A DNA stretch of 64,000 nucleotides from Ideonella dechloratans (lineage in GTDB: Bacteria; Pseudomonadota; Gammaproteobacteria; Burkholderiales; Burkholderiaceae_C), in NCBI RefSeq assembly GCF_021049305.1, contig NZ_CP088081.1:558001-622000 (forward strand), read 5' to 3'. This document shows positions 8,593-18,947 of the stretch, in pieces. A program made the position numbers and the translations under genes. The notes under the pieces are model-generated. The model saw nothing but the letters and a program-made list of their open reading frames with translations. It was not told the DNA's origin and did not search any database. Position 1 is the stretch's first letter, and each line of letters opens with the position of its first letter.

Positions 8593-11192
8593 ATGTTGAG
8601 TCGAGTTTTGAACAGGGTCTCGCGTGGGCGAGTCTTGGTTTTTCTGCTTGCGCTTTGCAGCAGTGTGGGTGCTCAGGCACAGGACGAAACCGCTTATACC
8701 CAGCAGGGCCAGCTGATCCGGGCCAATCAGGCCGTGACCGCGCTGGGGCCGGACCTGATGGGCGACAAGGTCAGCCTTTTCAATGGCTCCACCGAGTTTG
8801 TTCAGACCGATATCAGCCTGCCGGGGAATTTTTCGATCCCCGTGGAGCTGTCTCGTCGATACACGGTCTCCAATCAACGGGTGGCTTCCTACGCCTTTGG
8901 CGACTGGGATCTGAACATTCCGCACATCCACGGCATCTTCTCGGGCGCCACCGTTACCAACAAAGGCTGGGTGGTTCTCGGTGCCGGCAATGTGGTCACC
9001 AACAGCCGGTGCACCTACTTTGGTCCACCCGCTCCCGCTGTGAAGCGCAACACCGACATCGAGTGGGAGATCGACAACGTCTGGGGCGGCAACTTCCTGT
9101 ATGTCCCGGGCGTGGGCGACGAGAAGATGCTCAAGCGTGATGCGGCATACACAGCCACACCGGCTGATGGCAATACCTATGGGGTAGTGACCAAGTCTAA
9201 TTGGCAATTCCGGTGTACCACCATGGCATCTGATGGCGAGGGCTTCATTGGTCTGGCGCCGGACGGTACGACATATAACTTCGACAAGTTGGTCAGCCGC
9301 GATGCTCCTTGGCTCAGCTCTGTCGTTGGAAGCATGACGCGGTATGAAGTCTGGCTGCTGCCCACGCAGATCACCGACCGCTTTGGCAACTGGGTCAAGT
9401 TCACCTACGACACCACCAATCCGTGGAATCTGACCAAAATCTACTCGTCGGACGGTCGCGCCATTACACTGAACTACAGCGGTGGGAGTGTGACCTCGGC
9501 GACAGATGGAACAAGGACTTGGACCTATGCGTACACCAGTGGCTCGCTGACCCAGGTCACACTGCCTGATAACACTGCGTGGAAGTTCTCCATGTTGGAG
9601 CCAGGAACTCGGCCATCCGGAATTTCGGCGGGCAAATGCACCACTGGCGCAAATAGCACTTGGCAAGATGGTGATGGGATACCCACTGCAAATCCGGTAA
9701 CCAGCACCATCACCCATCCTTCGGGCGCTGTGGGTAGTTTCACATTCCAGTGGGTCAGAGAGGGCAAGAACCTTCCATATAACGGCACACCTCAGTGCCC
9801 CGGGTCCCTCGTGGATGATGTTCGACAGAGCATCACTTACCCGGTCCGCGCGCTTACGCAGAAGTCTTTGACAGGCCCGGGCCTTGGAACCCAGAACTGG
9901 GCTTACACCTGGGACAGCACGCCGGGCAGTTGGTACTGCGGCTCAGGCTGTGTGGGGACAAAGGTCAACTTGGTTGCCGGGCCGACAGGCACCACCCGCT
10001 ATACCTTTGGCAACAAGCTCATGAGCAACGAGGGCCAACTACTCTCGCAGGAGGACGGTTGGGACGGGTCTACCGCCTTGAAGAAGACGGTCAACTCCTA
10101 TCGCGCAATGGCCGCGGGCCCCTATGTCAAGGTACCTGGCTGGAGTGGCAACGCCGCAGCTGACGACATGCAGGAAATCGCCTTCCTGCCACTGGAAAGG
10201 CGCGTCATCTCGCAGCAGGGGACGAACTTCACCTGGCAGGCAACGAGCTTTGACAGTACGGTGACCTTCCCGCGGGTGACGTCGGAAACCAAGTCGAGCG
10301 ACCTGGGCTACAGCAAGACGGAGGGAACGAGCTACTTGGACAACACCACCAAGTGGGTGATGAGCCAGGTGAGTGCGCAGACCGTGGGAGGAACCACGGT
10401 GGCCAGCACGGAGTACGACCCAACGACCGCACTGCCGCTGAAGAAGTACGCCTTTGGCAAGCTGAAGGCCACGTACACCTACAACACGGACGGCACGCTC
10501 AAGACGGTGAAGGACGGACGCGACAACGTCACCACCTTCAGCAACTACAAGCGCGGCCTGCCGCAGAAGATCACCTACGCCGACAACAAGTACCAGCAGG
10601 CGGTGGTCAACGACCTGGGCCTGATCACCAGCCTGACCAACGAGGCGCTGACCACCACCAGCTACGACTACGACGCGGCCGGTCGGCTCAAGAGCATCAC
10701 CTACCCCACGGGCGATGCGGTCACCTACAACAACACCACCCTGGTGTTCGAGCCGGTCACCACGGCCGAGTACGGCCTGCCTGCAGGCCACTGGCGCCAG
10801 ACGGTCACCACCGGCAACGGGGTGACCAAGAACTACTTCGACGCGCTCTGGCGCAAGCGCGTCACGCTCAGCCAGGACACGGCGGTGGCCAGCACCCTGC
10901 GGGCTGCGCTGACCCAATACGACTCGGACGGTCGGGTGACCTTCCAGGGCTACCCGCAGGCCACGGTGCCTTCGATCACCGACACGCCCAAGGGCACGAC
11001 CACGGTCTATGACCCGCTGGGCCGCGAGACCAGCCGCACCATCGACACCGAGCTGTCGCCGGCGCAGCGCACGGCCACCAATGTCTACCAGAGCGGCTTC
11101 ACCACCCAGACCAAGGACTTCAACGGCAACGTCTCAACCTCGAGCTTTCAGGCCTACGACAACCCGGACAAGGCGGTGCTGGCCGGCCTGAG
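8593..11192 (+). pseudogene. RHS/YD-repeat protein, 5' part (interrupted by IS21-family element)
   Basis: The N-terminal two thirds of a large RHS-repeat protein. From ATG 8593 it starts with a signal peptide (VLVFLLALCSSVGAQAQ), so the product was probably exported. A beta-rich region follows (DUF6531-like PVELSRRYTV), then YD/RHS repeats such as YTYNTDGTLKTVKDGRDNV, TTSYDYDAAGRLKSITYPTG and TTVYDPLGRETSR. In the native gene the frame continues at 13849; here the IS element adds a few residues and a stop at 11220. The fragment could still be secreted, but it lacks the end of the shell and the C-terminal tip. Frame arithmetic: element plus one target copy is 2,663 bp (remainder 2 modulo 3), which exactly joins the two frames. 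A recent insertion is inferred because neither half has other stops. Confidence 0.92.
11186..11192. repeat. Target-site duplication (left copy) of IS21-family element 1
   Basis: GCCTGAG immediately left of the element; the same 7 bp follow the right end at 13849-13855. The size suits IS21-family transposition. Confidence 0.9.
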
Positions 11193-11345
11193 TGCGCATT
11201 CCACTGATGGCGGACAGTGATTCCATTCCCATCGCGGACAGCGTTCCAGGCGATGGCGGACACGTTGCGCGGGTGTCCTGAGTGACGCTCAAATCGTAGC
11301 CGAAGTGTCCGCCATCAGCGTGGAATGGCGGTCGGCGCGGCCGGC

Positions 11346-12083
11346 TCAGACGGCCTTTGCCAGCTTTCTCATCGACTCGCCCTTGAGGGCTATCTTGTGC
11401 GAGCCGTGCACGATGCGGTCCAGGATGGCGTCGGCCAGCGTGGGCTCGTCCAGCCAGGCGTGCCAGGCCGTCACCGGCAACTGGCTGGTGATGAGCGTCG
11501 AGCGCGCACCCACCCGGTCGTCGAGCAACTCCAGCAGGTCGTTTCGCTCGTGCGCGGCAATCGGCGCGATGCCGAAGTCGTCCAGGATGAGCAGGTCCAG
11601 CCGCGCCAGTTGCGCCAGCCGTTTGCCCAGGCTGCCATCGCCGTGGGCCACGTGCAACTCCTGCAGCAGCCGTGGCGCGCGGGTGTAGAGCACCGAGAAG
11701 CCCAGACGCGCGGCCTGCTGCCCCAGTGCGCAGGCAAGCCACGTCTTGCCGCACCCGGTGGCGCCGGTCAGCAGCACGTTGTGGCCATGGCGCAGCCAGT
11801 CGCCGCCGGCCAGGCTGGTGATGACCTCCCGGCCCAGGCCCCGGCTGGCGCGCCAGTCGATGTCCTCCAGGCAGGCACTGGAGACCTTCAGGCGGGCCGC
11901 CTTGAGCAGGCGCTCCAGGCGTTTGCTGTCACGCCAGTCCACCTCGCGCTGCACCAGCAGCGCCAGACGTTGTTCAAAGGGCAGTTCGCTGGCTGTGATG
12001 TGGGTGGCCGCGTCGCTGAGGGCGGCCACCATGCCGTCCAGGCGCAGGGCGCGCAGTTGGTTCAAGGTCTGTTCGTTGAGCAT
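11346..12083 (-). CDS. istB: IS21-family helper ATPase IstB (element 1)
   Basis: 245 residues of AAA+ ATPase, related to DnaC. Walker A is LLTGATGCGKTWL, Walker B is LLILDDFG, and there is an arginine-rich C-terminus. IstB regulates target choice and strand transfer by IstA. It follows istA on the same strand with a short gap and no sign of damage. Confidence 0.95.
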   Translation of the reverse strand: MLNEQTLNQLRALRLDGMVAALSDAATHITASELPFEQRLALLVQREVDWRDSKRLERLLKAARLKVSSACLEDIDWRASRGLGREVITSLAGGDWLRHGHNVLLTGATGCGKTWLACALGQQAARLGFSVLYTRAPRLLQELHVAHGDGSLGKRLAQLARLDLLILDDFGIAPIAAHERNDLLELLDDRVGARSTLITSQLPVTAWHAWLDEPTLADAILDRIVHGSHKIALKGESMRKLAKAV

Positions 12084-12119
12084 GGTTCTTCCTTGTTGGG
12101 TTTGCTTGCGCGTTGGAGC

Positions 12120-13643
12120 TCAGTGGTAGTAGTCCGGCCCGCGCACGTTCTCGTGCAGCGGCAGGCTCGCCTGTGCGGCCATCGGCGCATCCAGCGGCCG
12201 CTGGTCCAGGCCGCAGCCCAGGATGGAGGCGATGCTCTTGTAGGACGGTGAGCGAATCGACTGCGCCCGCGCACAGGCGGCCTCCAGCCGGTCAGCCCCG
12301 TACTCACGGCCCAGGCGCATGAGGCCCAGACAGGAGCGGTAACCCTGCTCGGGATGCTGGCGGTGCTCCATCTGCCAGCGCACCACGGCGGCGGTGGCCG
12401 CACCCACGCGCTCGCCCCAGGCGATGAGCTTGGCCGGCGTCCACTGCAGGTGCGCCCGGTGCGAGGCCGGCATGTGCTCAGGTGTGGTGGTGTGTGCACC
12501 CCGGCGGGGATTGAGGGCGTGGGCGGCCACCCGTTTGCCGCCATGCAGGACTTCGACCGTGCCGGCCGTGATGCGCAACTCCACCGGCTCGCCCACCAGG
12601 GCGTGGGGCACCGAGTAGTAGTGGCCATCGAGCTCGACGTGGTAATCGATGTTGACGCGGGCGGGTTTGAAGCGCGCGATGGGCATGCGCACCGCCGGCA
12701 GGGGGCGCAGGGCCGGCCGGTCAAGCTCGGCGAAGGCACTGGCGCGGTTGCCCGGCAGCTTCTTGAACGCGCGCTGGTTCAAGTCCACCAGCAAGGCGGC
12801 AATCGCCCGGTTGAGCTCGGCCAGGCTGAAGAAGGTCTGGTGGCGCAGCCGGGCCAGAATCCAGCGCTCGACCACCTGCACGGCGACCTCCACCTTGGGT
12901 TTGTCGCGTGGCTTGGCCGGGCGCGCGGGCATCACGGCCAGGCTGTAGTGCGCACAGAGTTCTTCGAGCAGGCGGTGCGCGGTGGGCTCGTAGCGGTCGG
13001 GGCGGGCCATGAGGGCGCGCGGCTGGTCGGGCACCAGCAGGCGGGGCACGCCGCCGATGAACTCCAGCGTGGCAATGATGCTGGCCACCCAGTCAGCGGC
13101 CTTCTGGCTGGCAGTGGCGCAGGCGTAGGTGTAGTTCGATGCGCCCAGCACTGCCACGAAGACCTGGGCCGGGCGTATCTCGCCGGTGCTGGCGTCCACG
13201 ACGGGCACGGTCTGGCCGGCGTAGTCCACGAAGAGCTTGTCACCGCCCGAGTGGGTCTGGCGCATGGAGCGCTGCAGGCGCCGGGCCCAAGCCTTGTACT
13301 TCTCGCAGAAGGCGCTGTACTTGTACGCCTGACCGCTGTGCTGTTGCTGGTATTCCTCCCACAGCAGCTGCAGCGTCACGCCAGGTCGGCGCAGTTCGCG
13401 GTGGATGTGGGCGTGGTCGGGTTCGAGGTGCCGGGACTCGCGCGCCACGGGTGGCTTGTAAAGCCGGGCCTGGAGTTCGTCGTCGTTCAGGCTCTGGGCC
13501 GTAGCCCAGTCCACGCCGGCCACGCGCGCGTAGCTGGCTATCTCGCTGACAGTGGATTTGGAGATGCCGAGGGCGGCACCGATTTGACGGGTGCTCAAGG
13601 CCCCGCGGTGCAGCAGTTGCAGTGTGTGTCGTAGTTTGCTCAT
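12120..13643 (-). CDS. istA: IS21-family transposase IstA (element 1)
   Basis: About 507 residues from ATG 13643 (MSKLRHTL); an upstream in-frame start at 13664 is possible. An N-terminal helix-turn-helix (STRQIGAALGISKSTVSEIA) is followed by an integrase (rve) catalytic core. Likely catalytic residues are D in LFVDYAG, D in LLVPDQPRA and E in KPKVEVAVQ. A C-terminal Mu-type beta barrel follows (VELDGHYYSVPHALVGEPV). The protein looks complete. It and istB form the transposition module of the element that splits rhs. Confidence 0.95.
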   Translation of the reverse strand: MSKLRHTLQLLHRGALSTRQIGAALGISKSTVSEIASYARVAGVDWATAQSLNDDELQARLYKPPVARESRHLEPDHAHIHRELRRPGVTLQLLWEEYQQQHSGQAYKYSAFCEKYKAWARRLQRSMRQTHSGGDKLFVDYAGQTVPVVDASTGEIRPAQVFVAVLGASNYTYACATASQKAADWVASIIATLEFIGGVPRLLVPDQPRALMARPDRYEPTAHRLLEELCAHYSLAVMPARPAKPRDKPKVEVAVQVVERWILARLRHQTFFSLAELNRAIAALLVDLNQRAFKKLPGNRASAFAELDRPALRPLPAVRMPIARFKPARVNIDYHVELDGHYYSVPHALVGEPVELRITAGTVEVLHGGKRVAAHALNPRRGAHTTTPEHMPASHRAHLQWTPAKLIAWGERVGAATAAVVRWQMEHRQHPEQGYRSCLGLMRLGREYGADRLEAACARAQSIRSPSYKSIASILGCGLDQRPLDAPMAAQASLPLHENVRGPDYYH

Positions 13644-13731
13644 GGTGACCCTGGGTGTGGGCATCGCTGGCTCCGGTCAAAAAAACCGGGCAGCGTATGC
13701 CGCGTTCGGGTCACTCAGAACACCCCGCAGG

Positions 13732-13842
13732 TGTCCGCCATCAGTTTGGAATGCTGTCCGCCTTCAGCGTGGAACACTGTCCGCCATCATGGTGGAACAC
13801 TGTCCGCCATCAGCGTGGAATCGTGTCCGCCATCGCGTGGAA
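13732..13842. repeat. Five short repeats at the right end of IS21-family element 1
   Basis: Five near-copies of TGTCCGCCATCNNNNTGGAA at about 22-23 bp spacing (about two helical turns), ending 6 bp before the element boundary. They match inverted copies at the left end and are the probable transposase-binding sites. The array is longer on this side than on the left. Confidence 0.85.
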
Positions 13843-13848
13843 TACGCA

Positions 13849-13855
13849 GCCTGAG
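13849..13855. repeat. Target-site duplication (right copy) of IS21-family element 1
   Basis: GCCTGAG, identical to 11186-11192. Confidence 0.9.
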
Positions 13856-16076
13856 CGGCCCTGAGGGCCTGAACCTGAAGATTTACCGCGATGCCTTCGG
13901 CGCCACCACGTCGATGGTCAAGAGCGGCACCAGCGGTGGTGCCACCACCAGCGTCACCCGCAGCTACGTCTACGACAGCTACCACCAGCTGTGCAAGACG
14001 GTGGAGCCGGAGCTGGGCGCGACGGTGCAGGACTGGGACGCCGCAGGCAACCTGGCCTGGCGCAGCGGAGGGGTCTCGCTCACCAGCACCGGCAGCTGCG
14101 ACACCGCCAGCGTGGCCGCGGCCCGGAAGATCAGCTACGGCTACGACGCCCGCAACCGCCTGACCAGCACCACCTTCGGTGACGGCAGCCCCGCCATCAC
14201 CCGCACCTACACCGACGACGGGCTGATCGCCACCCTCTACACCGACCCGACCACGGCAGGTGGCACCAACTACAACAACTGGACTTACGAGTACAACAAC
14301 CGCCGCCTGCTGACCAAGGAAACCCTCAACATCGGCACCTCGGCGTTTCCTCTGACCTGGGGCTATGACGCCAACGGCAATGTCTCGGCCCTGACCTACC
14401 CCGATGGGGCGCTGGTCAACTTCAGCCCCAATGCGCTGGGCGAGCCCACCGCGGCCAATGCCCGCGTCTCTGGCGCCACTTACTGGCCCAACGGCGCAGT
14501 CAAGAGCTACACCCTGGGCAATGGCATCACCCACACCGTGAGCCAGAACGTGCGCGGCCTGCCCAGCCAGATCACCGACGGCAGCGTGCTCAGCGACCAG
14601 TACAGCTACGACGCCAACGGCAACGTGCTGGGCATCACCGATCTGATCGACGGCTCGTCCACGCGCACCATGCAGTACGACGGGCTGAACCGCCTGAAGA
14701 CCGCCAATGGCATCTGGGGCAGTGGCAGCTACACCTATGACGTGCAGGACAACATCCGCAGCAGCACGGTGGGCTCGCGGGTGCTCACCCACAGCTACGA
14801 TGCCGCCACCAACCGGCTCACCACCGTCGCCGGCACCGGGGCCAGCCTGGCCTACGACTATGACGCCAACGGCAACATCAGCAGCCGCAGCAGCAACGGC
14901 ACGCCTCAGGCCCTGGTGTTCGACCTGGGCAATCGGCTCAAGCAGACCACCGGCGTCGCCAGCTACACCTACGATGGCAACGGTCGCCGCGTCTCGGCCT
15001 GGAACAACGCGGACAGCACCACGCAGCAGTACGTCTACGACCACACCGGGGTGCTGAGATTCCAGCGCAACTGGGCCAGTGGCACCAAGAAGGACACCAA
15101 GTACCTGTACCTGGGCAACCGGCTTGTGACGGAGGTCAACTCCGCTGGGACCTACACCCACGAGGACGCGCTGGGCAGCCCGGTGGCCCGCACCAACGAC
15201 TCCGCCGCGCTCATCAGCAAGACCCGCTACGAGCCCTACGGCAATGTGGCTTCGGGCTTTGTACCGACCAAGCCCGACAACATCGGCTTCACCGGCCACG
15301 TCTTCGACAGCAACACCGGCCTGGTGCAGATGCAGCAGCGGTACTATGACCCCATCGCCGGGCGCTTCCTGAGCACCGACCCCGTCCTCGCCGATGTCAG
15401 CAACGGCGGCAACTTCGGCAGGTATACCTATGTTTCAAACAATCCATTCTCGCGCATCGATCCAGACGGGCAACTGGATTGCGCCAGCATGGGAGGGAAT
15501 TGCACTGTAATCTCCGCTGGCTTTAGCGAAAAGTCACACACCGCGCTTGATATTGCTAGCTTTCAACCCGGAGCAATAGGGGCCATTGCAGCAGGTGCCA
15601 ATGGAATCCTGTATCTTGTGGAAGGAAATCTTCCAGAGGCAGTTATCAACGGTGGATCTGCTGTCTTGGGTATCGCTTCTGACGCAGGAGTTGTAAAGGC
15701 CACCGTGGTGGCTCTGGTTCGATTCAAGAGTATAGGAGAGGCTGCCAGTGGAGCAGGGGCGCTGGAAAGGGTCATCGCTCGAAATGGCGGTGAGCTGGTT
15801 GACGGTGGAGCGCGGTTCGCGACACGTCGGGACGCGCGCCAGGCAGCGTCAGAGTTGGCGGGAAATCTTGGCTCTGATGCTCAAGCAATTCGAATGCGAG
15901 ACTTTAGGCAGTCGAATGTACCTTGGGGTCTCAAGGATTCCAACCGGGTCATCGGTAGGCGCTCTGCAGATGGCTCTACTGGTTGGCGAGATGATTTCCT
16001 TGGTCACCCGCAGTTCGATATGGGCCCTCACGTGAATGTGTGGAACGGCGACCAAAGCCTGCATTTCTTCTATTGA
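13849..16076 (+). pseudogene. RHS/YD-repeat protein, 3' part with variable toxin-like C-terminal tip
   Basis: Continuation of the rhs gene split at 11192. It has many YD repeats (YSYDANGNVLGITDL, MQYDGLNRLKT, YDYDANGNISS) and the conserved end of the RHS core (DALGSPVARTN, TRYEPYGNV, GFTGHVFDSNTGLVQMQQ, YYDPIAGRFLSTDP, NNPFSRIDPDG). After DPDG (about 15470) base composition drops and a 201-residue tip begins. It has a hydrophobic stretch and ends with GWRDDFLGHPQFDMGPHVNVW...LHFFY. That His-rich end looks like a nuclease-type polymorphic toxin, but I cannot name the family. An open frame from GTG 13731 inside the IS runs straight into this part, so a truncated product is possible. Confidence 0.9.
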
Positions 16077-16083
16077 ATTGAAA

Positions 16084-16452
16084 ATGAAAATATTTAGGCG
16101 CTATCGCTGTGACTTCGAGCATGAATGGGTTGTGCAAAGAATGAGCGACGAGGCGGAGCAGCCTGCTGATACGTTTTGTCCTGAAGGTCATCCGGCTGTC
16201 ACTTGCCGAGAGGAACTGCCCGTCGAAGATGTGCAGATACTTATTACCCCAGCGGCGCGTATCGTGGATCCATTGAGGAAGCAGAGAATTCTTGATGATC
16301 GTTATTTACTTTCTCTTTTGGATAAATCAGGCGTCGAGCTTTGCTCGACAAAAGATAACTATGACTGGGAAGCAATCGTGAAGTTTGCGGCCTTCTTCAA
16401 GGGAAAGTCGCGTGAACAAGCGTTGACTTGGTGGCGCAAGCGCCGCTTATAG
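16084..16452 (+). CDS. Small unknown protein directly after the Rhs tip; candidate immunity protein
   Basis: 122 residues from ATG 16084, only 7 bp after the rhs stop and the next gene on that strand, which is where cognate immunity genes sit in Rhs loci. It begins MKIFRRYRCDFEHEW and has a few Cys/His (RCDFEHEW, DTFCPEGHP) that could form a small metal site, followed by an alpha-helical, charged part ending with ALTWWRKRRL. It has lower GC than the window average, like the Rhs tip, suggesting the two travelled together. I do not recognise a family. Immunity is an inference from position only. Confidence 0.55.
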   Translation: MKIFRRYRCDFEHEWVVQRMSDEAEQPADTFCPEGHPAVTCREELPVEDVQILITPAARIVDPLRKQRILDDRYLLSLLDKSGVELCSTKDNYDWEAIVKFAAFFKGKSREQALTWWRKRRL

Positions 16453-16603
16453 TTTGACAAGCTGTCATGTCCCGGATTAGTGGCCGCCTCAGTGTACGGT
16501 ATGCGATCCTTATGGGGCGAAGGAGCTGATGGCAGATAACCTGCTCCCCCTGGGCCGTACTAATGTGAAATAGCAAGGGTGTCCCGGTGACCCTGCACCC
16601 GAT

Positions 16604-17161
16604 TCAGTACCGTTCAGAAGTGGAAACTTCTGGCTCTTCAGGTATCGCAGCGCTGGGTGTTGACCGGCAGCTGCGGGCGAAATCCGCTGGAGTGGACCAT
16701 CCTAGCGCGGAGTGGGGTCGGTTCTCGTTATAGTCCGCGCGCCAGGCTGCGATCTTTGCCTTGGCGTCGTCCAGCGACAAGAACCAATGCGTGTTCAGGC
16801 ACTCCTGCCGCAGGCGGCCATTGAAGCTCTCCACCCGGGCGTTATCGGTGGGCTTGCCGGGGCGGCTGAAGTCAAGTTCGACCTGTCGCTCATAGCCCCA
16901 GCGGTCCATGGCCTTGGAGATGAACTCGCTGCCGTTGTCCGTCTTGATCGTCTTGGGCGAGCCGCGCTCGGCACAGATGCGATTCAGGCTGTTGACCACG
17001 TCTTCTCCCTTCAGGCTCTGTCCGACGTCGATGGCCAGGCATTCACGCGTGTAGCAGTCCACCACCGTCAGCATGCGCAACTTGCGGCCATCGAACGGAG
17101 CATCGGCCACGAAGTCCATGCTCCAGAGCTCGTTGGGCCTTGAGCACAATTGCTTGGGTTG
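16604..17161 (-). pseudogene. IS3-family transposase OrfB, C-terminal part
   Basis: Carries the integrase core of an IS3 OrfB: LWSMDFVADAPFDG (first Asp), TIKTDNGSEFIS (second Asp) and NARVESFNGRLRQECLN (Glu), plus WRADYNENRPHSALGW. The N-terminal part lies at 19829-20163; the sequence between is the second IS21 element. Joining the halves across one GGTTG copy restores the frame (...AQWRQ-PKQLCSRPNELW...). The transposase is inactive as it stands. Confidence 0.93.
17157..17161. repeat. Target-site duplication (left copy) of IS21-family element 2
   Basis: GGTTG immediately left of the element; the same 5 bp follow its right end at 19829-19833. Confidence 0.8.
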
Positions 17162-17363
17162 TGTCACCGACCGGCGTAATGGAGCCACTTCGTGATCGGC
17201 ATATTGGAGCCAGCCGATGATCGGCGTTATGGCGCCAGTGCGTGATCGCCGTATTGGAGCCAGGGGCGGATCGGCGTAATGGAGCCAGTCTGCGCTGACT
17301 GAACAGCCTCCCGAATCGATACGGGCCATCTCTACCCTGTGGGCTTTTGCCTGGAGACAGGGG

Positions 17364-18929
17364 ATGGCCCGCAGGAGATTCGAGATGCATCACTACCGAC
17401 AGGCCCTGCTGCGCATGCGTCAGGGTGACTCCGACCGGGATATCGCCGAGGCCAAGATCATGGGTCGGCGCAAGGCGGGCCACTGGCGTGCGCTGGCCCA
17501 GGCGCATGGCTGGATGGATGCTCAGGCGCCGCTGCCCGACGATGAGGCTGTGGCGGCCGCCCTGCAGCCACCCAAGCGTGCCAGCACCACCGTCTCCAGC
17601 CTGGAAGAGCATCGCGCGAAGGTGGCCAGCTGGGTCGAGCAGAACGTGCCCGGCACAGCCATCCACCAGGCGCTGCAGCGCCAGTATGGCTGGACGGGCA
17701 GCTACTCGGCCGTGCGCCGCATGGTCGCCGGCATCCGCGCCAGCTTGCCCCCAGAGGTCACCTGCCGGCTGGACTTTGCCCCGGGCGAAGCTGCCCAAGT
17801 GGACTTCGGTGCCGGCCCCATCTTGCTGCACCCGGACGGCAAGCCCCGACGTACCTGGGCCTTCGTGATGACCCTGGCGCACAGCCGCCACCAGTACCTG
17901 GAGTTCGTCTGGGACCAGACGGTGGCCACCTGGCTGGGCTGCCACCGCCGAGCCGTCGAGTGGTTCGCCGGCGTGCCCGAGCGCATCGTCATCGACAACG
18001 CCAAGTGCGCGATCACGAAGGCTTGCGCCCAGGACCCGGTCGTGCAGCGCGCTTACGCCGAGTGTGCCGAGGGCTACGGCTTCAAGATCGACCCATGCCC
18101 GCCGCACGACCCGCAGAAGAAGGGCATCGTCGAAGCCGGTGTCAAGTACGTCAAGGGCAACTTCCTGCCGCTGCGCGAGTTCCGTGACCTGGCCGACCTC
18201 AATGCCCAGGCCAAGGCGTGGGTCATGGAGACGGCGGGCCAGCGCATCCACGGCACCACGCGCCAGCCACCGCTGGCGCTATTCGCCCTGGAGCAGCCGC
18301 TCTTGAAGCCACTGCCGGCCATCGCGCCAGACCTGGGCACTTGGCACCGGGTGAGCGTGCACAAGGATTGCCACGTGCAACTCGAGCGCATCTTGTACTC
18401 GGCCCCGTTCGCGCTGGTGGGCAAGACGCTGTGGCTGCGGGCCACCGACGCGGCCGTGGCCCTGTACGAGGACTACCGACATGTGGCTACGCACCCGCGA
18501 GGGCAACGCCCCGGCCAGCGGGTCACCTGCAAGGCGCACCTGCCGCCCGAAGCCCAGGCCTTCTTCGCCAAGGACCGCCAGTGGTGTGTCAATCAGGCCG
18601 TGCAAGTCGGGCCCCAATGCCGCGCGCTCATTGAGCGGCTGCTGGCAGACAACGTCCTGGAGCGGCTGCGGGCTGCCCAGGGCGTTCTGGGCCTGCTCAA
18701 GCCCTATGGCGCCAAGCGGCTGGAGGCCGCCTGCGCACGTGCCCTGGCGCACGACTCGCCGCACTACCGCACCGTCAAGACCATCTTGAGCACGAAGGCT
18801 GATGTGCAGGCTGCTCAAGCCGACAGCCACACCCCGCCAGCCTATGCCGGTGCCAACCGCTTCACGCGGCCTGCTGCCGAACTCTTCCCCGCTCCAACCC
18901 CAAACCCGCAGCCCAGCGCGCTGCATTGA
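17364..18929 (+). CDS. istA: IS21-family transposase IstA (element 2)
   Basis: 521 residues. A short N-terminal DNA-binding part (RQALLRMRQGDSDRDIAEAK) is followed by an integrase core with AAQVDFGAG, ERIVIDNAKCAI and KKGIVEAGVKYVK as the likely D, D and E positions. The Mu-type beta-barrel region has LERILYSAPFALVGKTL. ATG 17364 begins MARRRFEMHHY; a second ATG at 17385 could also serve. Only distantly similar to the IstA of element 1. It ends 18 bp before istB. Confidence 0.95.
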   Translation: MARRRFEMHHYRQALLRMRQGDSDRDIAEAKIMGRRKAGHWRALAQAHGWMDAQAPLPDDEAVAAALQPPKRASTTVSSLEEHRAKVASWVEQNVPGTAIHQALQRQYGWTGSYSAVRRMVAGIRASLPPEVTCRLDFAPGEAAQVDFGAGPILLHPDGKPRRTWAFVMTLAHSRHQYLEFVWDQTVATWLGCHRRAVEWFAGVPERIVIDNAKCAITKACAQDPVVQRAYAECAEGYGFKIDPCPPHDPQKKGIVEAGVKYVKGNFLPLREFRDLADLNAQAKAWVMETAGQRIHGTTRQPPLALFALEQPLLKPLPAIAPDLGTWHRVSVHKDCHVQLERILYSAPFALVGKTLWLRATDAAVALYEDYRHVATHPRGQRPGQRVTCKAHLPPEAQAFFAKDRQWCVNQAVQVGPQCRALIERLLADNVLERLRAAQGVLGLLKPYGAKRLEAACARALAHDSPHYRTVKTILSTKADVQAAQADSHTPPAYAGANRFTRPAAELFPAPTPNPQPSALH

Positions 18930-18947
18930 CCACCCAAGGAGATCGCC

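Larger units (their letters stand above)
11193..13848 (-). mobile_element. IS21-family insertion sequence 1 (inside rhs)
   Basis: A 2,656-bp element with ends TG...CA. Terminal inverted repeats read TGCGCATTCCACTGATGG on the left and TGCGTATTCCACGCGATGG when the right end is read inward. A related 20-bp motif (TGTCCGCCATC, a 4-5 nt gap, then TGGAA) recurs five times at the right end (13732-13842) and about three times, inverted, at the left (11198-11262), as expected for multiple transposase-binding sites of IS21 elements. It carries istA and istB on the minus strand. A 7-bp target duplication (GCCTGAG) flanks it. Everything needed for transposition appears intact. Confidence 0.95.

Noticed and set aside
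8497..9717. Minus-strand open frame of 406 codons opposite rhs
   Set aside because: Antisense to a clear RHS-repeat coding sequence; no ribosome binding site or domain.
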